Notes: generated by a model not told the origin, from the sequence alone. A stretch of DNA of 64,000 bases from Pseudomonas marginalis (GCF_008692035.1 NZ_VTFG01000001.1:2480001-2544000); one strand, 5' to 3'; shown: positions 41,069-51,185, counted from the stretch's first letter. Made by a program: numbers and translations.

Positions 41069-42259
41069 TTAGAAAGAGTCGCCGGGTACGCGGACGAAAC
41101 CTTCCATCAACACCCGCGCACTGCGGCTCATGATGGCTTTCTTCACCACCCACTCACCGTCCACCTGGGTGGCTTCAGCCCCCACGCGCAAGGTGCCGGA
41201 GGGATGCCCGAAGCGCACGGCATTGCGCTCCACGCCGCCTGCAGCGAGGTTGACCAAAGTGCCGGAAATCGCCGCCGCCGTGCCGATCGCCACCGCCGCC
41301 GTGCCCATCATCGCGTGGTGCAGCTTGCCCATGGACAGGGCGCGCACCAGCAAATCCACATCGCCGGCCTTGATCGCCTTGCCACTGGACGCCACGTAGT
41401 CGGCAGGCTTGGCCACGAACGCCACCTTCGGCGTGTGCTGGCGCTGGGCCGCTTCGTCGAGGTGCTTGATCAGCCCCATGCGCAACGCGCCATAGGCCCG
41501 TACGGTCTCGAACATCGCCAAGGCCTTGGGGTCGCCGTTGATCGCGCCTTGCAGCTCGGTGCCGGTGTAACCGAGGTCTTCGGCGTTGATGAAAATCGTC
41601 GGGATGCCGGCGTTGATCAGCGTGGCCTTGAAGGTTCCGACACCCGGCACTTCCAGGTCGTCAACCAGGTTGCCGGTGGGGAACATCGAACCGCCGCCGC
41701 CCTCTTCTTCCGCCGCCGGGTCCATGAATTCCAGCTGCACTTCGGCCGCCGGGAAGGTCACGCCGTCCAGCTCGAAGTCGCCGGTTTCCTGCACCGCCCC
41801 GTCGGTGATCGGCACGCGGGCGATGATGGTCTTGCCGATATTGGCCTGCCAGACCCGCACCACGGCCACGCCGTTATGGGGCACGCGGGCCGCATCGACC
41901 AGCCCGGCGCTGATGGCGAACGAACCCACCGCCGCCGACAGGTTGCCGCAGTTGCCACTCCAGTCGACAAAGGGCTTGTCGATGGAGACCTGGCCAAACA
42001 GATAGTCCACGTCATGATCGGCGCGGGTGCTTTTGGCGAGGATCACGGTTTTGCTGGTGCTCGATGTGGCGCCGCCCATGCCGTCGATTTGCTTGTCGTA
42101 GGGATCGGGGCTGCCGATCACCCGTAGCAGCAAGGCATCCCGCGCCGCTCCCGGCACCTGCGCCGACTCGGGCAGGTCCTGGAGGCGGAAAAATACGCCC
42201 TTGCTGGTGCCGCCACGCATATAGGTGGCGGGGATCTTGATTTGCGCTGCGTGTGCCAT
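41069..42259 (-). CDS. prpF: 2-Methylaconitate cis-trans isomerase
   Basis: This 396-residue protein of the diaminopimelate-epimerase-like fold isomerises 2-methylaconitate so that aconitase can complete the AcnD route. The N-terminus IPATYMRGGTSKGVFF and the central WSGNCGNLSAAVG are family-typical. ATG 42259 has AGAGG 7 bases upstream. It follows acnD by 11 bp, in the usual acnD-prpF pair. Confidence 0.95.
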   Translation of the reverse strand: MAHAAQIKIPATYMRGGTSKGVFFRLQDLPESAQVPGAARDALLLRVIGSPDPYDKQIDGMGGATSSTSKTVILAKSTRADHDVDYLFGQVSIDKPFVDWSGNCGNLSAAVGSFAISAGLVDAARVPHNGVAVVRVWQANIGKTIIARVPITDGAVQETGDFELDGVTFPAAEVQLEFMDPAAEEEGGGGSMFPTGNLVDDLEVPGVGTFKATLINAGIPTIFINAEDLGYTGTELQGAINGDPKALAMFETVRAYGALRMGLIKHLDEAAQRQHTPKVAFVAKPADYVASSGKAIKAGDVDLLVRALSMGKLHHAMMGTAAVAIGTAAAISGTLVNLAAGGVERNAVRFGHPSGTLRVGAEATQVDGEWVVKKAIMSRSARVLMEGFVRVPGDSF

Positions 42260-42270
42260 GGTCATCCTCT

Positions 42271-44865
42271 TCAGGCGGTGGTCGCCGATTCCAGGAAATC
42301 CTGGGCAAAACGTTGCAACACGCCGCCCGCCTCGTAGATCGACACTTCTTCGGCGGTGTCCAGGCGGCACGTCACCGGCACCTCGACACGTTCGCCATCC
42401 TTGCGATTGATCACCAGCGTCAGCTGCGCACGCGGGGTGCGTTGGCCGATCACGTCGTAGGTTTCGCTGCCATCAATCTGCAAGGTGTGACGGTCGGTGC
42501 CCGGCAGGAACTCCAGGGGCAACACGCCCATGCCCACCAGGTTGGTGCGGTGGATGCGCTCGAAACCTTCGGCGGCAATCGCTTCCACACCCGCCAGGCG
42601 CACGCCCTTGGCCGCCCAGTCGCGGGACGAGCCCTGGCCGTAGTCGGCGCCGGCAATGATGATCAGCGGCTGCTTGCGCTCCATGTAGGTCTCGATGGCT
42701 TCCCACATGCGCGTGACCTGGCCTTCCGGTTCGATCCGCGCCAGGGAGCCCTGCTTGACCTTGCCGTTCTCCCGCACCATTTCGTTGAACAGTTTCGGGT
42801 TGGCGAACGTCGCGCGTTGTGCGGTCAGGTGGTCGCCACGGTGAGTGGCGTAGGAGTTGAAGTCGACTTCCGGCAGGCCCATTTTCGCCAGGTATTCGCC
42901 GGCGGCGCTGTCGAGCATGATCGCGTTGGACGGCGACAGGTGATCGGTAGTGATGTTGTCCGGCAGCACCGCCAGCGGGCGCATGCCCTTGAGCGGCCGC
43001 GCACCGGCCAGCGCGCCTTCCCAGTACGGTGGGCGGCGGATATAGGTGCTCTGCGGGCGCCAGTCGTACAACGGCGCGACTTTCGGGCCGGTGTCTTCGT
43101 GGATCGCGAACATCGGGATATACACCGCGCGGAACTGCTCCGGCTTGACCGAGGCCTTGACCACCGCGTCGATCTCTTCATCGCTCGGCCAGATGTCCTG
43201 CAGGCGGATTTCCTTGCCGTCGGCGTCGAGGCCGAGCACGTCCTTCTCGATGTCGAAACGGATGGTGCCGGCAATCGCATAGGCCACCACCAGCGGCGGC
43301 GAAGCCAGGAACGCCTGCTTGGCGTACGGGTGGATACGCCCGTCGAAGTTACGGTTACCCGAGAGCACGGCGGTGGCGTACAGGTCGCGGTCGATGATCT
43401 CTTGCTGGATCACCGGGTCGAGCGCGCCGGACATGCCGTTGCAGGTGGTGCAGGCAAACGCCACCACGCCAAAGCCGAGCTTTTCCAGCTCATGGCCCAG
43501 GCCGGCTTCTTCCAGGTACATGGCCACGGTTTTCGAACCCGGTGCCAGGGACGACTTGACCCAAGGTTTGCGCGTCAGCCCAAGCCTGTTGGCGTTGCGC
43601 GCCAGCAGCCCGGCGGCGATCACGTTGCGCGGGTTACTGGTGTTGGTGCAACTGGTGATGGCGGCAATGATCACCGCGCCGTCGGGCATTTGCCCCGGCA
43701 CTTCATCCCACTGGCCGGAGATGCCCTTGGCGGCCAGGTCGCGGGTGGCGACTCGGGCGTGCGGGTTGCTCGGGCCTGCCATGTTGCGCACCACACTGGA
43801 CAGGTCGAAGGTGAGGCCACGCTCGTATTGCGCGCCTTTGAGATCGTCTGCCCACAGGCCGGTGTGGCGGGCGTATTGCTCGACCAGGGCGACTTGCTCG
43901 TCTTCGCGGCCGGTGAGTTTCAGGTAGGCGATGGTCTGCTGGTCGATATAAAACATGGCCGCCGTGGCGCCGTATTCCGGGGCCATGTTGGAGATGGTCG
44001 CGCGGTCGCCGAGGGTCAGTTTGGACGCGCCTTCACCGAAGAATTCCAGCCAGGCGCCGACCACTTTCTGTTGGCGCAGGAACTCGGTCAGGGCCAGCAC
44101 CATATCGGTGGCGGTGATGCCCGGCAGCAACTGGCCGGTCAATTCGACGCCGACGCTTTCCGGCAGGCGCATCCACGACGCGCGGCCGAGCATGACGCTT
44201 TCGGCTTCAAGGCCGCCGACGCCAATGGCGATCACGCCCAACGCATCGACGTGGGGGGTATGGCTGTCGGTGCCGACGCAGGTATCCGGGAAGGCCACAC
44301 CGTCACGCACCTGGACCACCGGGGACATTTTCTCCAGGTTGATCTGGTGCATGATGCCGTTGCCCGGCGGGATCACGTCGACGTTCTTGAAGGCCTTTTT
44401 GGTCCACTCGATAAAGTGGAAGCGGTCTTCGTTGCGACGGTCTTCGATGGCGCGGTTTTTCTCGAACGCGTCCGGGTCGAAACCACCGGCTTCGACAGCC
44501 AGGGAGTGATCGACGATCAACTGGGTGGGGACCACCGGGTTGACCTGGGCCGGGTCGCCGCCTTGCAGGGCGATGGCATCACGCAGGCCGGCGAGGTCGA
44601 CCAGGGCGGTCTGGCCGAGAATGTCGTGGCACACGACGCGGGCCGGGAACCAGGGGAAGTCGAGGTCGCGTTTGCGTTCGATCAACTGGCTCAGGGATGC
44701 GTTGAGGGTGGCCGGGTCGCAGCGGCGCACCAGGTTCTCGGCGAGCACACGAGAGGTGTAGGGCAACGTGGCATAGGCGCCGGGGCTGATTGCATCGACC
44801 GCCGCGCGGGCGTCGAAGTAATCCAGGCGGCTGCCGGGGAGTGGTTTGCGAAATTCAGTGTTCAT
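42271..44865 (-). CDS. acnD: Fe/S-dependent 2-methylisocitrate dehydratase
   Basis: This 864-residue aconitase-family enzyme converts 2-methylcitrate to 2-methylaconitate. The [4Fe-4S] cysteines lie in AITSCTNTSNPRN and in ACTTCNGMSG; the C-terminal swivel domain has GADYGQGSSRDWAAKG. Its pairing with prpF marks it as AcnD rather than housekeeping AcnA. ATG 44865 gives MNTEFRKPLPGS, the normal start. Confidence 0.95.
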   Translation of the reverse strand: MNTEFRKPLPGSRLDYFDARAAVDAISPGAYATLPYTSRVLAENLVRRCDPATLNASLSQLIERKRDLDFPWFPARVVCHDILGQTALVDLAGLRDAIALQGGDPAQVNPVVPTQLIVDHSLAVEAGGFDPDAFEKNRAIEDRRNEDRFHFIEWTKKAFKNVDVIPPGNGIMHQINLEKMSPVVQVRDGVAFPDTCVGTDSHTPHVDALGVIAIGVGGLEAESVMLGRASWMRLPESVGVELTGQLLPGITATDMVLALTEFLRQQKVVGAWLEFFGEGASKLTLGDRATISNMAPEYGATAAMFYIDQQTIAYLKLTGREDEQVALVEQYARHTGLWADDLKGAQYERGLTFDLSSVVRNMAGPSNPHARVATRDLAAKGISGQWDEVPGQMPDGAVIIAAITSCTNTSNPRNVIAAGLLARNANRLGLTRKPWVKSSLAPGSKTVAMYLEEAGLGHELEKLGFGVVAFACTTCNGMSGALDPVIQQEIIDRDLYATAVLSGNRNFDGRIHPYAKQAFLASPPLVVAYAIAGTIRFDIEKDVLGLDADGKEIRLQDIWPSDEEIDAVVKASVKPEQFRAVYIPMFAIHEDTGPKVAPLYDWRPQSTYIRRPPYWEGALAGARPLKGMRPLAVLPDNITTDHLSPSNAIMLDSAAGEYLAKMGLPEVDFNSYATHRGDHLTAQRATFANPKLFNEMVRENGKVKQGSLARIEPEGQVTRMWEAIETYMERKQPLIIIAGADYGQGSSRDWAAKGVRLAGVEAIAAEGFERIHRTNLVGMGVLPLEFLPGTDRHTLQIDGSETYDVIGQRTPRAQLTLVINRKDGERVEVPVTCRLDTAEEVSIYEAGGVLQRFAQDFLESATTA

Positions 44866-44935
44866 CGTCAGGACTCGGTCACGGTGATTGCAAAAGGAAG
44901 ACCTGGGCCGATCCGGAATTGAAATGCGATTCAAA

Positions 44936-45040
44936 TGTGGGAGGGGCGGTGCGACGATTCGACTTGCCCCCGATAGCGGTGTGTCATTCAACACCTATGG
45001 CAACTGATAAACCGCCATCGGGGGCAAGCCCCCTCCCACA
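44936..45040. repeat. REP doublet with variant left arm between prpC and acnD
   Basis: The right arm carries the standard GGGGGCAAGCCCCCTCCCACA. The left arm reads TGTGGGAGGGGC, then about 15 extra bases (GGTGCGACGATTCGA), then TTGCCCCCGATAGCGG. The spacer matches other copies in this window. Confidence 0.8.
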
Positions 45041-45080
45041 CTGGGTCCGGTTTCCACTTCGGGATCGTCGGTGTTCCCAT

Positions 45081-46208
45081 TCAGCGACGTTCGATTGGCA
45101 CGAACTTGCGCTGTTCGACGCCGGTGTACTCGGCGCTTGGACGGATGATGCGGTTGTTGGCGCGCTGCTCAAATACGTGGGCCGCCCATCCTGTAAGCCG
45201 CGAGCAGACGAAGATCGGCGTGAACAGCTTGGTCGGGATGCCCATGAAGTGGTACGCCGAGGCATGGTAGAAATCGGCGTTGGGGAACAGTTTCTTCTGC
45301 TCCCACATGGTCTTGTCGATGGCTTCGGAGACCGGGAACAGCACGGTGTCGCCCACTTCGTCAGCGAGTTTTTTCGACCAGCCCTTGATCACTTCATTGC
45401 GCGGGTCGTTGTCTTTGTAGATCGCGTGGCCGAAGCCCATGATCTTGTCCTTGCGCGCCAGCATGCCGAGGGTGCCTTCGACCGCTTCGTCTGCCGAACC
45501 GAAACGCTCGATCATTTCCATCGCCGCTTCGTTGGCACCGCCGTGCAGCGGGCCGCGCAGGGAGCCGATGGCGGCGGTGACGCAGGAATACAGGTCGGAC
45601 AATGTCGAGGCACACACCCGCGCGGTAAACGTCGAGGCGTTGAACTCGTGCTCGGCGTAGAGGATCAACGACACGTTCATGACTTTTTCATGCAGTTCGC
45701 TCGGCTTCTTGCCATGCAGCAGGTGCAGGAAGTGGCCGCCGATGCTCGGCTCGTCGGTCACGCAGTCGATGCGCTTGCCGTCGTGGCTGAAGCGGTACCA
45801 GTAGCACATGATCGCCGGGAACGCGGCGAGCAGGCGGTCGGTCACGTCGCGTTGCACGCTGAAGTCTTTTTCCGGCTCGATATTGCCAAGGAAGGAGCAA
45901 CCGGTGCGCATCACGTCCATCGGGTGGGCGTCGGCGGGGATGCGTTCGAGCACTTCTTTCAGCGCTTGCGGCAGGTCACGCAGCGTGCTCAGCCTGGCGC
46001 TGTAGGCGGCCAGTTCGGCCTGGGTCGGCAGTTCGCCGTACAGCAGCAGATAAGCGACCTCTTCAAACTGTGCATCGGCAGCCAGTTCGCGCACGTCGTA
46101 GCCACGATAAGTCAAGCCGGCTCCGGCCTGGCCCACGGTGGACAGTGCGGTCTGCCCGGCGACCTGGCCACGCAGGCCGGCGCCACTCAGTACTTTTGCT
46201 TCAGCCAT
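45081..46208 (-). CDS. prpC: 2-Methylcitrate synthase
   Basis: This 375-residue citrate-synthase-family enzyme condenses propionyl-CoA and oxaloacetate. Catalytic segments are LHGGANEAAMEM (His), MGFGHAIYK (His) and the late Asp in EHEF/NADFYHASAY context. Length and lack of the long N-terminal region separate it from GltA. It lies 42 bp after prpB. Confidence 0.95.
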   Translation of the reverse strand: MAEAKVLSGAGLRGQVAGQTALSTVGQAGAGLTYRGYDVRELAADAQFEEVAYLLLYGELPTQAELAAYSARLSTLRDLPQALKEVLERIPADAHPMDVMRTGCSFLGNIEPEKDFSVQRDVTDRLLAAFPAIMCYWYRFSHDGKRIDCVTDEPSIGGHFLHLLHGKKPSELHEKVMNVSLILYAEHEFNASTFTARVCASTLSDLYSCVTAAIGSLRGPLHGGANEAAMEMIERFGSADEAVEGTLGMLARKDKIMGFGHAIYKDNDPRNEVIKGWSKKLADEVGDTVLFPVSEAIDKTMWEQKKLFPNADFYHASAYHFMGIPTKLFTPIFVCSRLTGWAAHVFEQRANNRIIRPSAEYTGVEQRKFVPIERR

Positions 46209-46250
46209 GGTTTTTCTCCAATCTTGTCGTTATTCAGGGAGGCGTGTTCG

Positions 46251-47144
46251 TCACTTTTTCGCGGCGAACAGCGCGTCAAGCTTCTGCTCGAAGGTGTGGT
46301 AGTCGATGCGATCATAAAGCTCCATGCGGGTTTGCATGGTGTCGATCACGTTCTGTTGAGTGCCGTCGCGACGGATCGCGGTGTAGACGTTCTCGGCAGC
46401 CTTGTTCATGGCACGGAAGGCGGACAGCGGGTACAGCACGATGGAAACATCGGCAGATTTCAACTGTTCAGTGGTGTACAGAGGCGTGGCGCCGAACTCG
46501 GTGATGTTGGCCAGGATCGGCGCCTTCACACGGGCGGCGAACAGTTTGTACATCTCAAGCTCGGTAATGGCTTCCGGGAACACCATGTCGGCGCCGGCTT
46601 CGATGCAGGCGGCGGCACGCTCCAGGGCGGACTCCAGGCCTTCCACGGCCAGGGCATCGGTGCGCGCCATGATCACGAAGCTGTCATCGGTGCGCGCGTC
46701 CACGGCGGCCTTGATGCGGTCGACCATTTCCTGCTGGGACACGATCTCTTTGTTCGGACGATGGCCGCAGCGCTTGGCGCCGACCTGGTCCTCGATATGA
46801 ATCGCGGCCGCGCCGAACTTGATCATCGATTTGACCGTGCGCGCGACGTTGAACGCCGAGGAGCCGAAGCCGGTGTCCACGTCCACCAGCAGCGGCAGGT
46901 CGCAGACGTCGGTGATACGGCGCACGTCGGTGAGTACGTCATCCAGGCCGGTGATGCCCAGGTCCGGCACGCCGAGGGAACCGGCCGCCACGCCGCCGCC
47001 CGACAGGTAGATCGCCTTGAAGCCGGCGCGCTTGGCCAGCAGCGCATGGTTGGCGTTGATCGCACCGACCACCTGCAAGGGATGCTCGCTGGCGACCGCG
47101 TCACGGAAACGCTGGCCGGGTGTGCTTTTATTGTTCGAACTCAT
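46251..47144 (-). CDS. prpB: 2-Methylisocitrate lyase
   Basis: This 297-residue isocitrate-lyase-superfamily enzyme splits 2-methylisocitrate into pyruvate and succinate. The active-site motif KRCGH (in [12 protein letters not shown], about residue 122) and the metal-binding DVDTGFG are present. Its ATG overlaps the regulator's stop by four bases (ATGA), giving coupled translation. Confidence 0.95.
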   Translation of the reverse strand: MSSNNKSTPGQRFRDAVASEHPLQVVGAINANHALLAKRAGFKAIYLSGGGVAAGSLGVPDLGITGLDDVLTDVRRITDVCDLPLLVDVDTGFGSSAFNVARTVKSMIKFGAAAIHIEDQVGAKRCGHRPNKEIVSQQEMVDRIKAAVDARTDDSFVIMARTDALAVEGLESALERAAACIEAGADMVFPEAITELEMYKLFAARVKAPILANITEFGATPLYTTEQLKSADVSIVLYPLSAFRAMNKAAENVYTAIRRDGTQQNVIDTMQTRMELYDRIDYHTFEQKLDALFAAKK

Positions 47145-47851
47145 GACTCACCTCTATCAGGGGCGCCGCCTGGGAAATGACGGGCAATATTGCGTTTGGA
47201 AGCACCGATATGCCGGCGCATCAACAACTCGGCCAGTTCACCGTCGCGATCGGCAATCGCATCAAGAATGCGGTGATGCTCGGCAAAGGCCTGGCGTGGA
47301 CGATTGGGGGTGGCGGAGAACTGGATGCGGTACATGCGCACCAACTGGTACAGCTCGCCGCAGAGCATCTGGGTGAGGGTGCGGTTGCCCGCACCTTGAA
47401 TGATCCGGTAATGAAAATCGAAGTCGCCTTCCTGCTGGTAATAGCCGACACCCGCCTGGAACGCGGCGTCGCGCTCGTGGGTGTGCAGCACCTGACGCAG
47501 CTCTTCGATCTCCGCGTCGGTCATGCGCTCGGCGGCCAGGCGACAGGCCATGCCTTCCAGGGACTCGCGGATTTCATACAGTTCAACCAGCTCGGCGTGG
47601 CTCAAGGACACGACCCGGGCGCCCACATGGGGCACGCGCACCAGCAGGCGCTGGCCTTCCAGGCGGTGGATCGCCTCGCGCAGCGGGCCACGGCTGATGC
47701 CGTAGGTGCGGGCCAGTTCCGGCTCGGAAATCTTGCTGCCGGGCGCGATCTCACCCTTGACGATGGCGGCCTGGATGCGTCGGAAGACGTTCTCGGACAT
47801 CGTTTGGGATTCGTCCGACGCCATTATCGGAGCTTCTGATTGACCCAGCAT
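47141..47851 (-). CDS. prpR: GntR-family (FCD) regulator of the prp operon
   Basis: This 236-residue protein has an N-terminal winged helix ([23 protein letters not shown]) and a C-terminal FCD domain with metal-type histidines ([22 protein letters not shown]). It is the first gene of the prp operon and probably represses it until 2-methylcitrate accumulates. Two ATTGTCGACA sites at 47852 and 47925 flank its start region. ATG 47851 has AAGGTG upstream; ATG 47824 is an alternative. The symbol follows usage for prp regulators; this is not the sigma-54-type PrpR of enterobacteria. Confidence 0.88.
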   Translation of the reverse strand: MLGQSEAPIMASDESQTMSENVFRRIQAAIVKGEIAPGSKISEPELARTYGISRGPLREAIHRLEGQRLLVRVPHVGARVVSLSHAELVELYEIRESLEGMACRLAAERMTDAEIEELRQVLHTHERDAAFQAGVGYYQQEGDFDFHYRIIQGAGNRTLTQMLCGELYQLVRMYRIQFSATPNRPRQAFAEHHRILDAIADRDGELAELLMRRHIGASKRNIARHFPGGAPDRGES

Positions 47852-47936
47852 ATTGTCGACACCTTTGAAAGCAATGCGGCAAAAACTAGCCAATAAACCG
47901 CGACCAGTCAAAGAATAAATCGATATTGTCGACAAT
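47852..47936. promoter_or_regulatory. Paired ATTGTCGACA operators of the prp operon
   Basis: A perfect 12-bp palindrome, ATTGTCGACAAT, lies at 47925-47936 and a ten-base match, ATTGTCGACA, at 47852-47863, touching the regulator start. FCD proteins bind such TTGT-centred palindromes. The two sites are 73 bp apart (about seven turns), which would allow looping over the promoter; that last point is inference. Confidence 0.65.
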
Positions 47937-48124
47937 CGTCTAATAATCCCGGCTGTATCCCCTCAGGGCATGGCCGGCTGCCAGCGCTGGCGCCAGAAAA
48001 GCATCATGTTAGAATGCCCGCCGCATTTGCCTGACATCACTTGATGAAACGGCGCACGAAGGGAGCTTGCGCAGCAATGCCAGTCGCCTTGAATTGAACA
48101 TCGCACTGCACCGCCTCAGGATCT

Positions 48125-48661
48125 ATGAGACTCAAGCCCTTCCCCCTGTTGTTTTGCCTATTGTCCATACCGAGCCTTGGCGCTGCCGCCGAGAAGACGG
48201 TGTATGGCCTCAATGAATACGCGCAATTGGCCGGCATCGACCTGGAAGTAGCCGCCAAGCTCGACACCGGCGCCAAGACCGCCTCCCTCAGCGCCCGTGA
48301 CATCAAGCGTTTCAAGCGCAACGGCGAATCCTGGGTGCGCTTCTACCTGGCCATCGACACCGCCCATTCCCATCCCATCGAACGCCCCCTGGCCCGCGTC
48401 AGCAAGATCAAGCGTCGCGCCGGCGACTACGACCCCGATGAGGACAAGAACTACACCGCCCGTCCTGTGATTGCCCTGGATATCTGCATGGGCACCGCTT
48501 TACGCAGCATCGAAGTGAACTTGACTGACCGCAGCGCTTTCCAATACCCGCTGCTGATCGGCTCCGAAGCGCTCAAACGCTTTGATGCGCTGGTCGACCC
48601 CAGTCTTAAATACGCAGCAGGCAAACCTGCCTGCGCCGCCGACGCTCATACCGCCGAGTAA
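48125..48661 (+). CDS. Retropepsin-like aspartic protease family protein (DUF785, RimK-associated)
   Basis: This 178-residue exported protein has a signal peptide (about 1-22, ending AAA-EKTVYG) and the aspartyl-protease-like motif KLDTGAKTASLSA at about 45-57; a PLLIGSEALKRF segment follows near 145. The family is annotated as ATP-dependent zinc protease or putative aspartic protease and often adjoins RimK-like ligases, as here (third gene). Spacing to the next gene is 5 bp. Homologues in plant-associated pseudomonads have been linked to osmotic adaptation as rloA, from memory and uncertain. Confidence 0.85.
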   Translation: MRLKPFPLLFCLLSIPSLGAAAEKTVYGLNEYAQLAGIDLEVAAKLDTGAKTASLSARDIKRFKRNGESWVRFYLAIDTAHSHPIERPLARVSKIKRRAGDYDPDEDKNYTARPVIALDICMGTALRSIEVNLTDRSAFQYPLLIGSEALKRFDALVDPSLKYAAGKPACAADAHTAE

Positions 48662-48666
48662 ACCGA

Positions 48667-50199
48667 ATGCGCGCTCTAACCCTGCACCTGAGAATCCTGA
48701 TCGCCATCCTGGTGGTGTTGGGTATTTCGGTCACCGCCTACCAGATCTTCGTGCTGGGCATTCCCGTCACCGAGGACGCCACCGACGACCTGTGGAACAT
48801 CGACGCCAAGGTCGAGTTCGTCGCCAACCCCAAGGACCCGGTGAAGATCCAGATGTTCGTGCCGCCCTTGAGCCGCGACTTCGTCAGTCTTAATGAGAGC
48901 TTTATCTCGAATAACTACGGGGTGAGCGTCAACCGCATCGACGGCAACCGCAAGGTCACCTGGTCGGCACGCCGCGCCAAGGGCAACCAGACCCTGTATT
49001 ACCGCCTGGTGCTGACCAAGCGCTACAGCGGCGAAAAAACCAAGATCAAGGGCCCGACCTTCCGCGACAGCATTGCCGTGGAAGGCCCGGAAAAAATCGC
49101 CGCCGAAGCCCTGCTGGCGCCGATCCGCCAGCATTCGGCCGACGTCGAGACCTTTATCACCGAGGCCATCAAGCGCACCAACAACCTCAACGACGACAAC
49201 GTGAAGCTGTTGCTGGCCGGCGACCCGTCGACGCCGCACAAGGCCAAGATCGTCGAGCTGCTGCTGTCCATCGCCCACGTGCCGGTGGAAAAGGTCCACA
49301 CCATCCGCCTGGTGGCCGACCAGCCGCAAACCCCGGAACTGTGGCTGCGCAGCTTCAATGGCAACGACTGGCTGTACTTCAACCCGGAAACCGGCGAACA
49401 GGGCCTGCCCGCCGACCGCCTGCTGTGGTGGACCGGCGATGAAAACCTGATCACCGTCGATGGCGGCAAGAAAGCCATGGTCACCTTCAGCCTCAATAAC
49501 AGCGAAATGAACGCCATTCGCCTGGCCAAGCTGACCGACGAGAACACCGACGCCAACTTCCTCGAATACTCGCTGTACGGCCTGCCGCTGCAAACCCAGC
49601 AGACCTTCATGATCATGGTGATGATCCCGATTGGGGTGCTGGTGATCCTGATCCTGCGCAACCTGATCGGCCTGCAGACCCTCGGCACCTTTACCCCGGT
49701 ACTGATTGCCCTGGCGTTCCGCGAGACGCAGCTGGGCTTCGGGATTGTGCTGTTCACGATTATCACCGCGCTCGGCCTGTCCCTCAGGTCGTACCTGGAA
49801 CACCTGAAGCTGCAGATGCTGCCCAGGTTGTCGGTGGTGCTGACCTTCGTGGTGGTGCTGATCGCCGCCATCAGCCTGTTCAGCCACAAGCTGGGGCTGG
49901 AGCGCGGGCTGTCGGTGGCGCTGTTCCCGATGGTGATCCTGACCATGACCATCGAACGCCTGTCGATCACCTGGGAAGAGCGCGGCGCCAGCCATGCCAT
50001 GAAAGTCGCGATTGGTACGCTGTTCGCCGCGTCCCTGGCGCACATCATCATGAGCGTGCCGGAGCTGATCTACTTCGTATTCACCTTCCCGGCGATCCTG
50101 CTGATCCTGGTGGGCTTCATGCTGGCAATGGGCCGCTATCGTGGCTACCGCCTGACCGAGCTGGTGCGATTCAAGGCCTTCCTCAAGGCTGACTCGTAA
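48667..50199 (+). CDS. Inactive-transglutaminase-fused 7TM membrane protein
   Basis: This 510-residue protein has an N-terminal anchor helix (about 9-30), a periplasmic region containing a transglutaminase-like domain (about 150-270) and seven closely spaced C-terminal helices (about 305-500). In the transglutaminase-like part I do not see a clear Cys-His-Asp triad, in line with the family name. It overlaps the next gene by one base (TAATG), so the three genes form one unit. Confidence 0.85.
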   Translation: MRALTLHLRILIAILVVLGISVTAYQIFVLGIPVTEDATDDLWNIDAKVEFVANPKDPVKIQMFVPPLSRDFVSLNESFISNNYGVSVNRIDGNRKVTWSARRAKGNQTLYYRLVLTKRYSGEKTKIKGPTFRDSIAVEGPEKIAAEALLAPIRQHSADVETFITEAIKRTNNLNDDNVKLLLAGDPSTPHKAKIVELLLSIAHVPVEKVHTIRLVADQPQTPELWLRSFNGNDWLYFNPETGEQGLPADRLLWWTGDENLITVDGGKKAMVTFSLNNSEMNAIRLAKLTDENTDANFLEYSLYGLPLQTQQTFMIMVMIPIGVLVILILRNLIGLQTLGTFTPVLIALAFRETQLGFGIVLFTIITALGLSLRSYLEHLKLQMLPRLSVVLTFVVVLIAAISLFSHKLGLERGLSVALFPMVILTMTIERLSITWEERGASHAMKVAIGTLFAASLAHIIMSVPELIYFVFTFPAILLILVGFMLAMGRYRGYRLTELVRFKAFLKADS

Positions 50200-51185
50200 T
50201 GTTCGGCTTCTGGAAGACCTGGAAGGCCCTGGAAGCGCGGGGGATCATGGGCATCAACCGGCGCAATGCCGACTACGTGCTCAAGTACAACAAGCGCAGC
50301 CTGTATCCGATCGTGGATGACAAGATCATCACCAAGGAGCGGGCCATCGCCGCCGGCATCCATGTGCCGGAAATGTACGGGGTGATCTCCACCGAGAAGG
50401 AAATCGACAAGCTCGACGAGATCATCGGTGGGCGCAGCGACTTCGTGATCAAGCCGGCCCAGGGCGCCGGCGGCGACGGCATCCTGGTGGTGGCGGACCG
50501 TTTCGAGGGGCGCTATCGCACGGTGTCGGGCAAGATCATCAGCCATGAAGAGATCGAGCACCAGATTTCCAGCATCCTCACCGGCCTGTACTCCCTGGGG
50601 GGCCACCGCGACCGTGCGCTGATCGAGTACCGCGTGGTGCCTGACCAGATCTTCAAGAGCATCAGCTACGAAGGCGTACCGGATATCCGCATCATCGTGC
50701 TGATGGGCTACCCGGTGATGGCGATGCTGCGCTTGCCGACCCGCCAGTCGGGCGGCAAGGCCAACCTGCACCAGGGCGCGATCGGCGTGGGCGTCGACCT
50801 CGCCACCGGCCTGACCCTGCGCGGTACCTGGCTGAACAACATCATCACCAAGCACCCCGACACCACCAACGCGGTGGATGGCGTGCAACTGCCCAACTGG
50901 GACGGGTTCATGAAGCTCGCGGCCGGCTGCTACGAGCTGTGCGGGCTGGGGTATATCGGCGTGGACATGGTGCTCGACCAGGAAAAGGGCCCGCTGATCC
51001 TGGAGCTGAATGCGCGGCCGGGGCTGAATATCCAGATCGCCAACGACTGCGGCCTGACCTTGCGCACCCATGCGGTGGAGGCGCGACTGGAAGAACTGAA
51101 AGCCGCCGGCGTGACGGAAACTCCGGAAGAGCGGGTGAAGTTCGTGCAGGAGATGTTCGGGCATATTCCCCCCGTGGAAGGCTGA
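50199..51185 (+). CDS. Alpha-L-glutamate ligase-like ATP-grasp protein
   Basis: This 328-residue ATP-grasp enzyme is related to RimK. ATP-binding segments are FVIKPAQGAGGDGILVV (about 82-98) and the metal-binding PLILELNARPGLNIQIAN (about 264-281). Such ligases form amide bonds between a carboxylate and an amino acid. Together with an exported protease-like protein and a transglutaminase-like membrane protein it suggests a small cell-envelope peptide-modifying system, but the substrate is unknown. Confidence 0.87.
   Translation: MFGFWKTWKALEARGIMGINRRNADYVLKYNKRSLYPIVDDKIITKERAIAAGIHVPEMYGVISTEKEIDKLDEIIGGRSDFVIKPAQGAGGDGILVVADRFEGRYRTVSGKIISHEEIEHQISSILTGLYSLGGHRDRALIEYRVVPDQIFKSISYEGVPDIRIIVLMGYPVMAMLRLPTRQSGGKANLHQGAIGVGVDLATGLTLRGTWLNNIITKHPDTTNAVDGVQLPNWDGFMKLAAGCYELCGLGYIGVDMVLDQEKGPLILELNARPGLNIQIANDCGLTLRTHAVEARLEELKAAGVTETPEERVKFVQEMFGHIPPVEG

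Noticed and set aside
42253..44922. Long open frame antisense to acnD
   Set aside because: Same composition artefact; the aconitase-family gene on the opposite strand carries all catalytic motifs.
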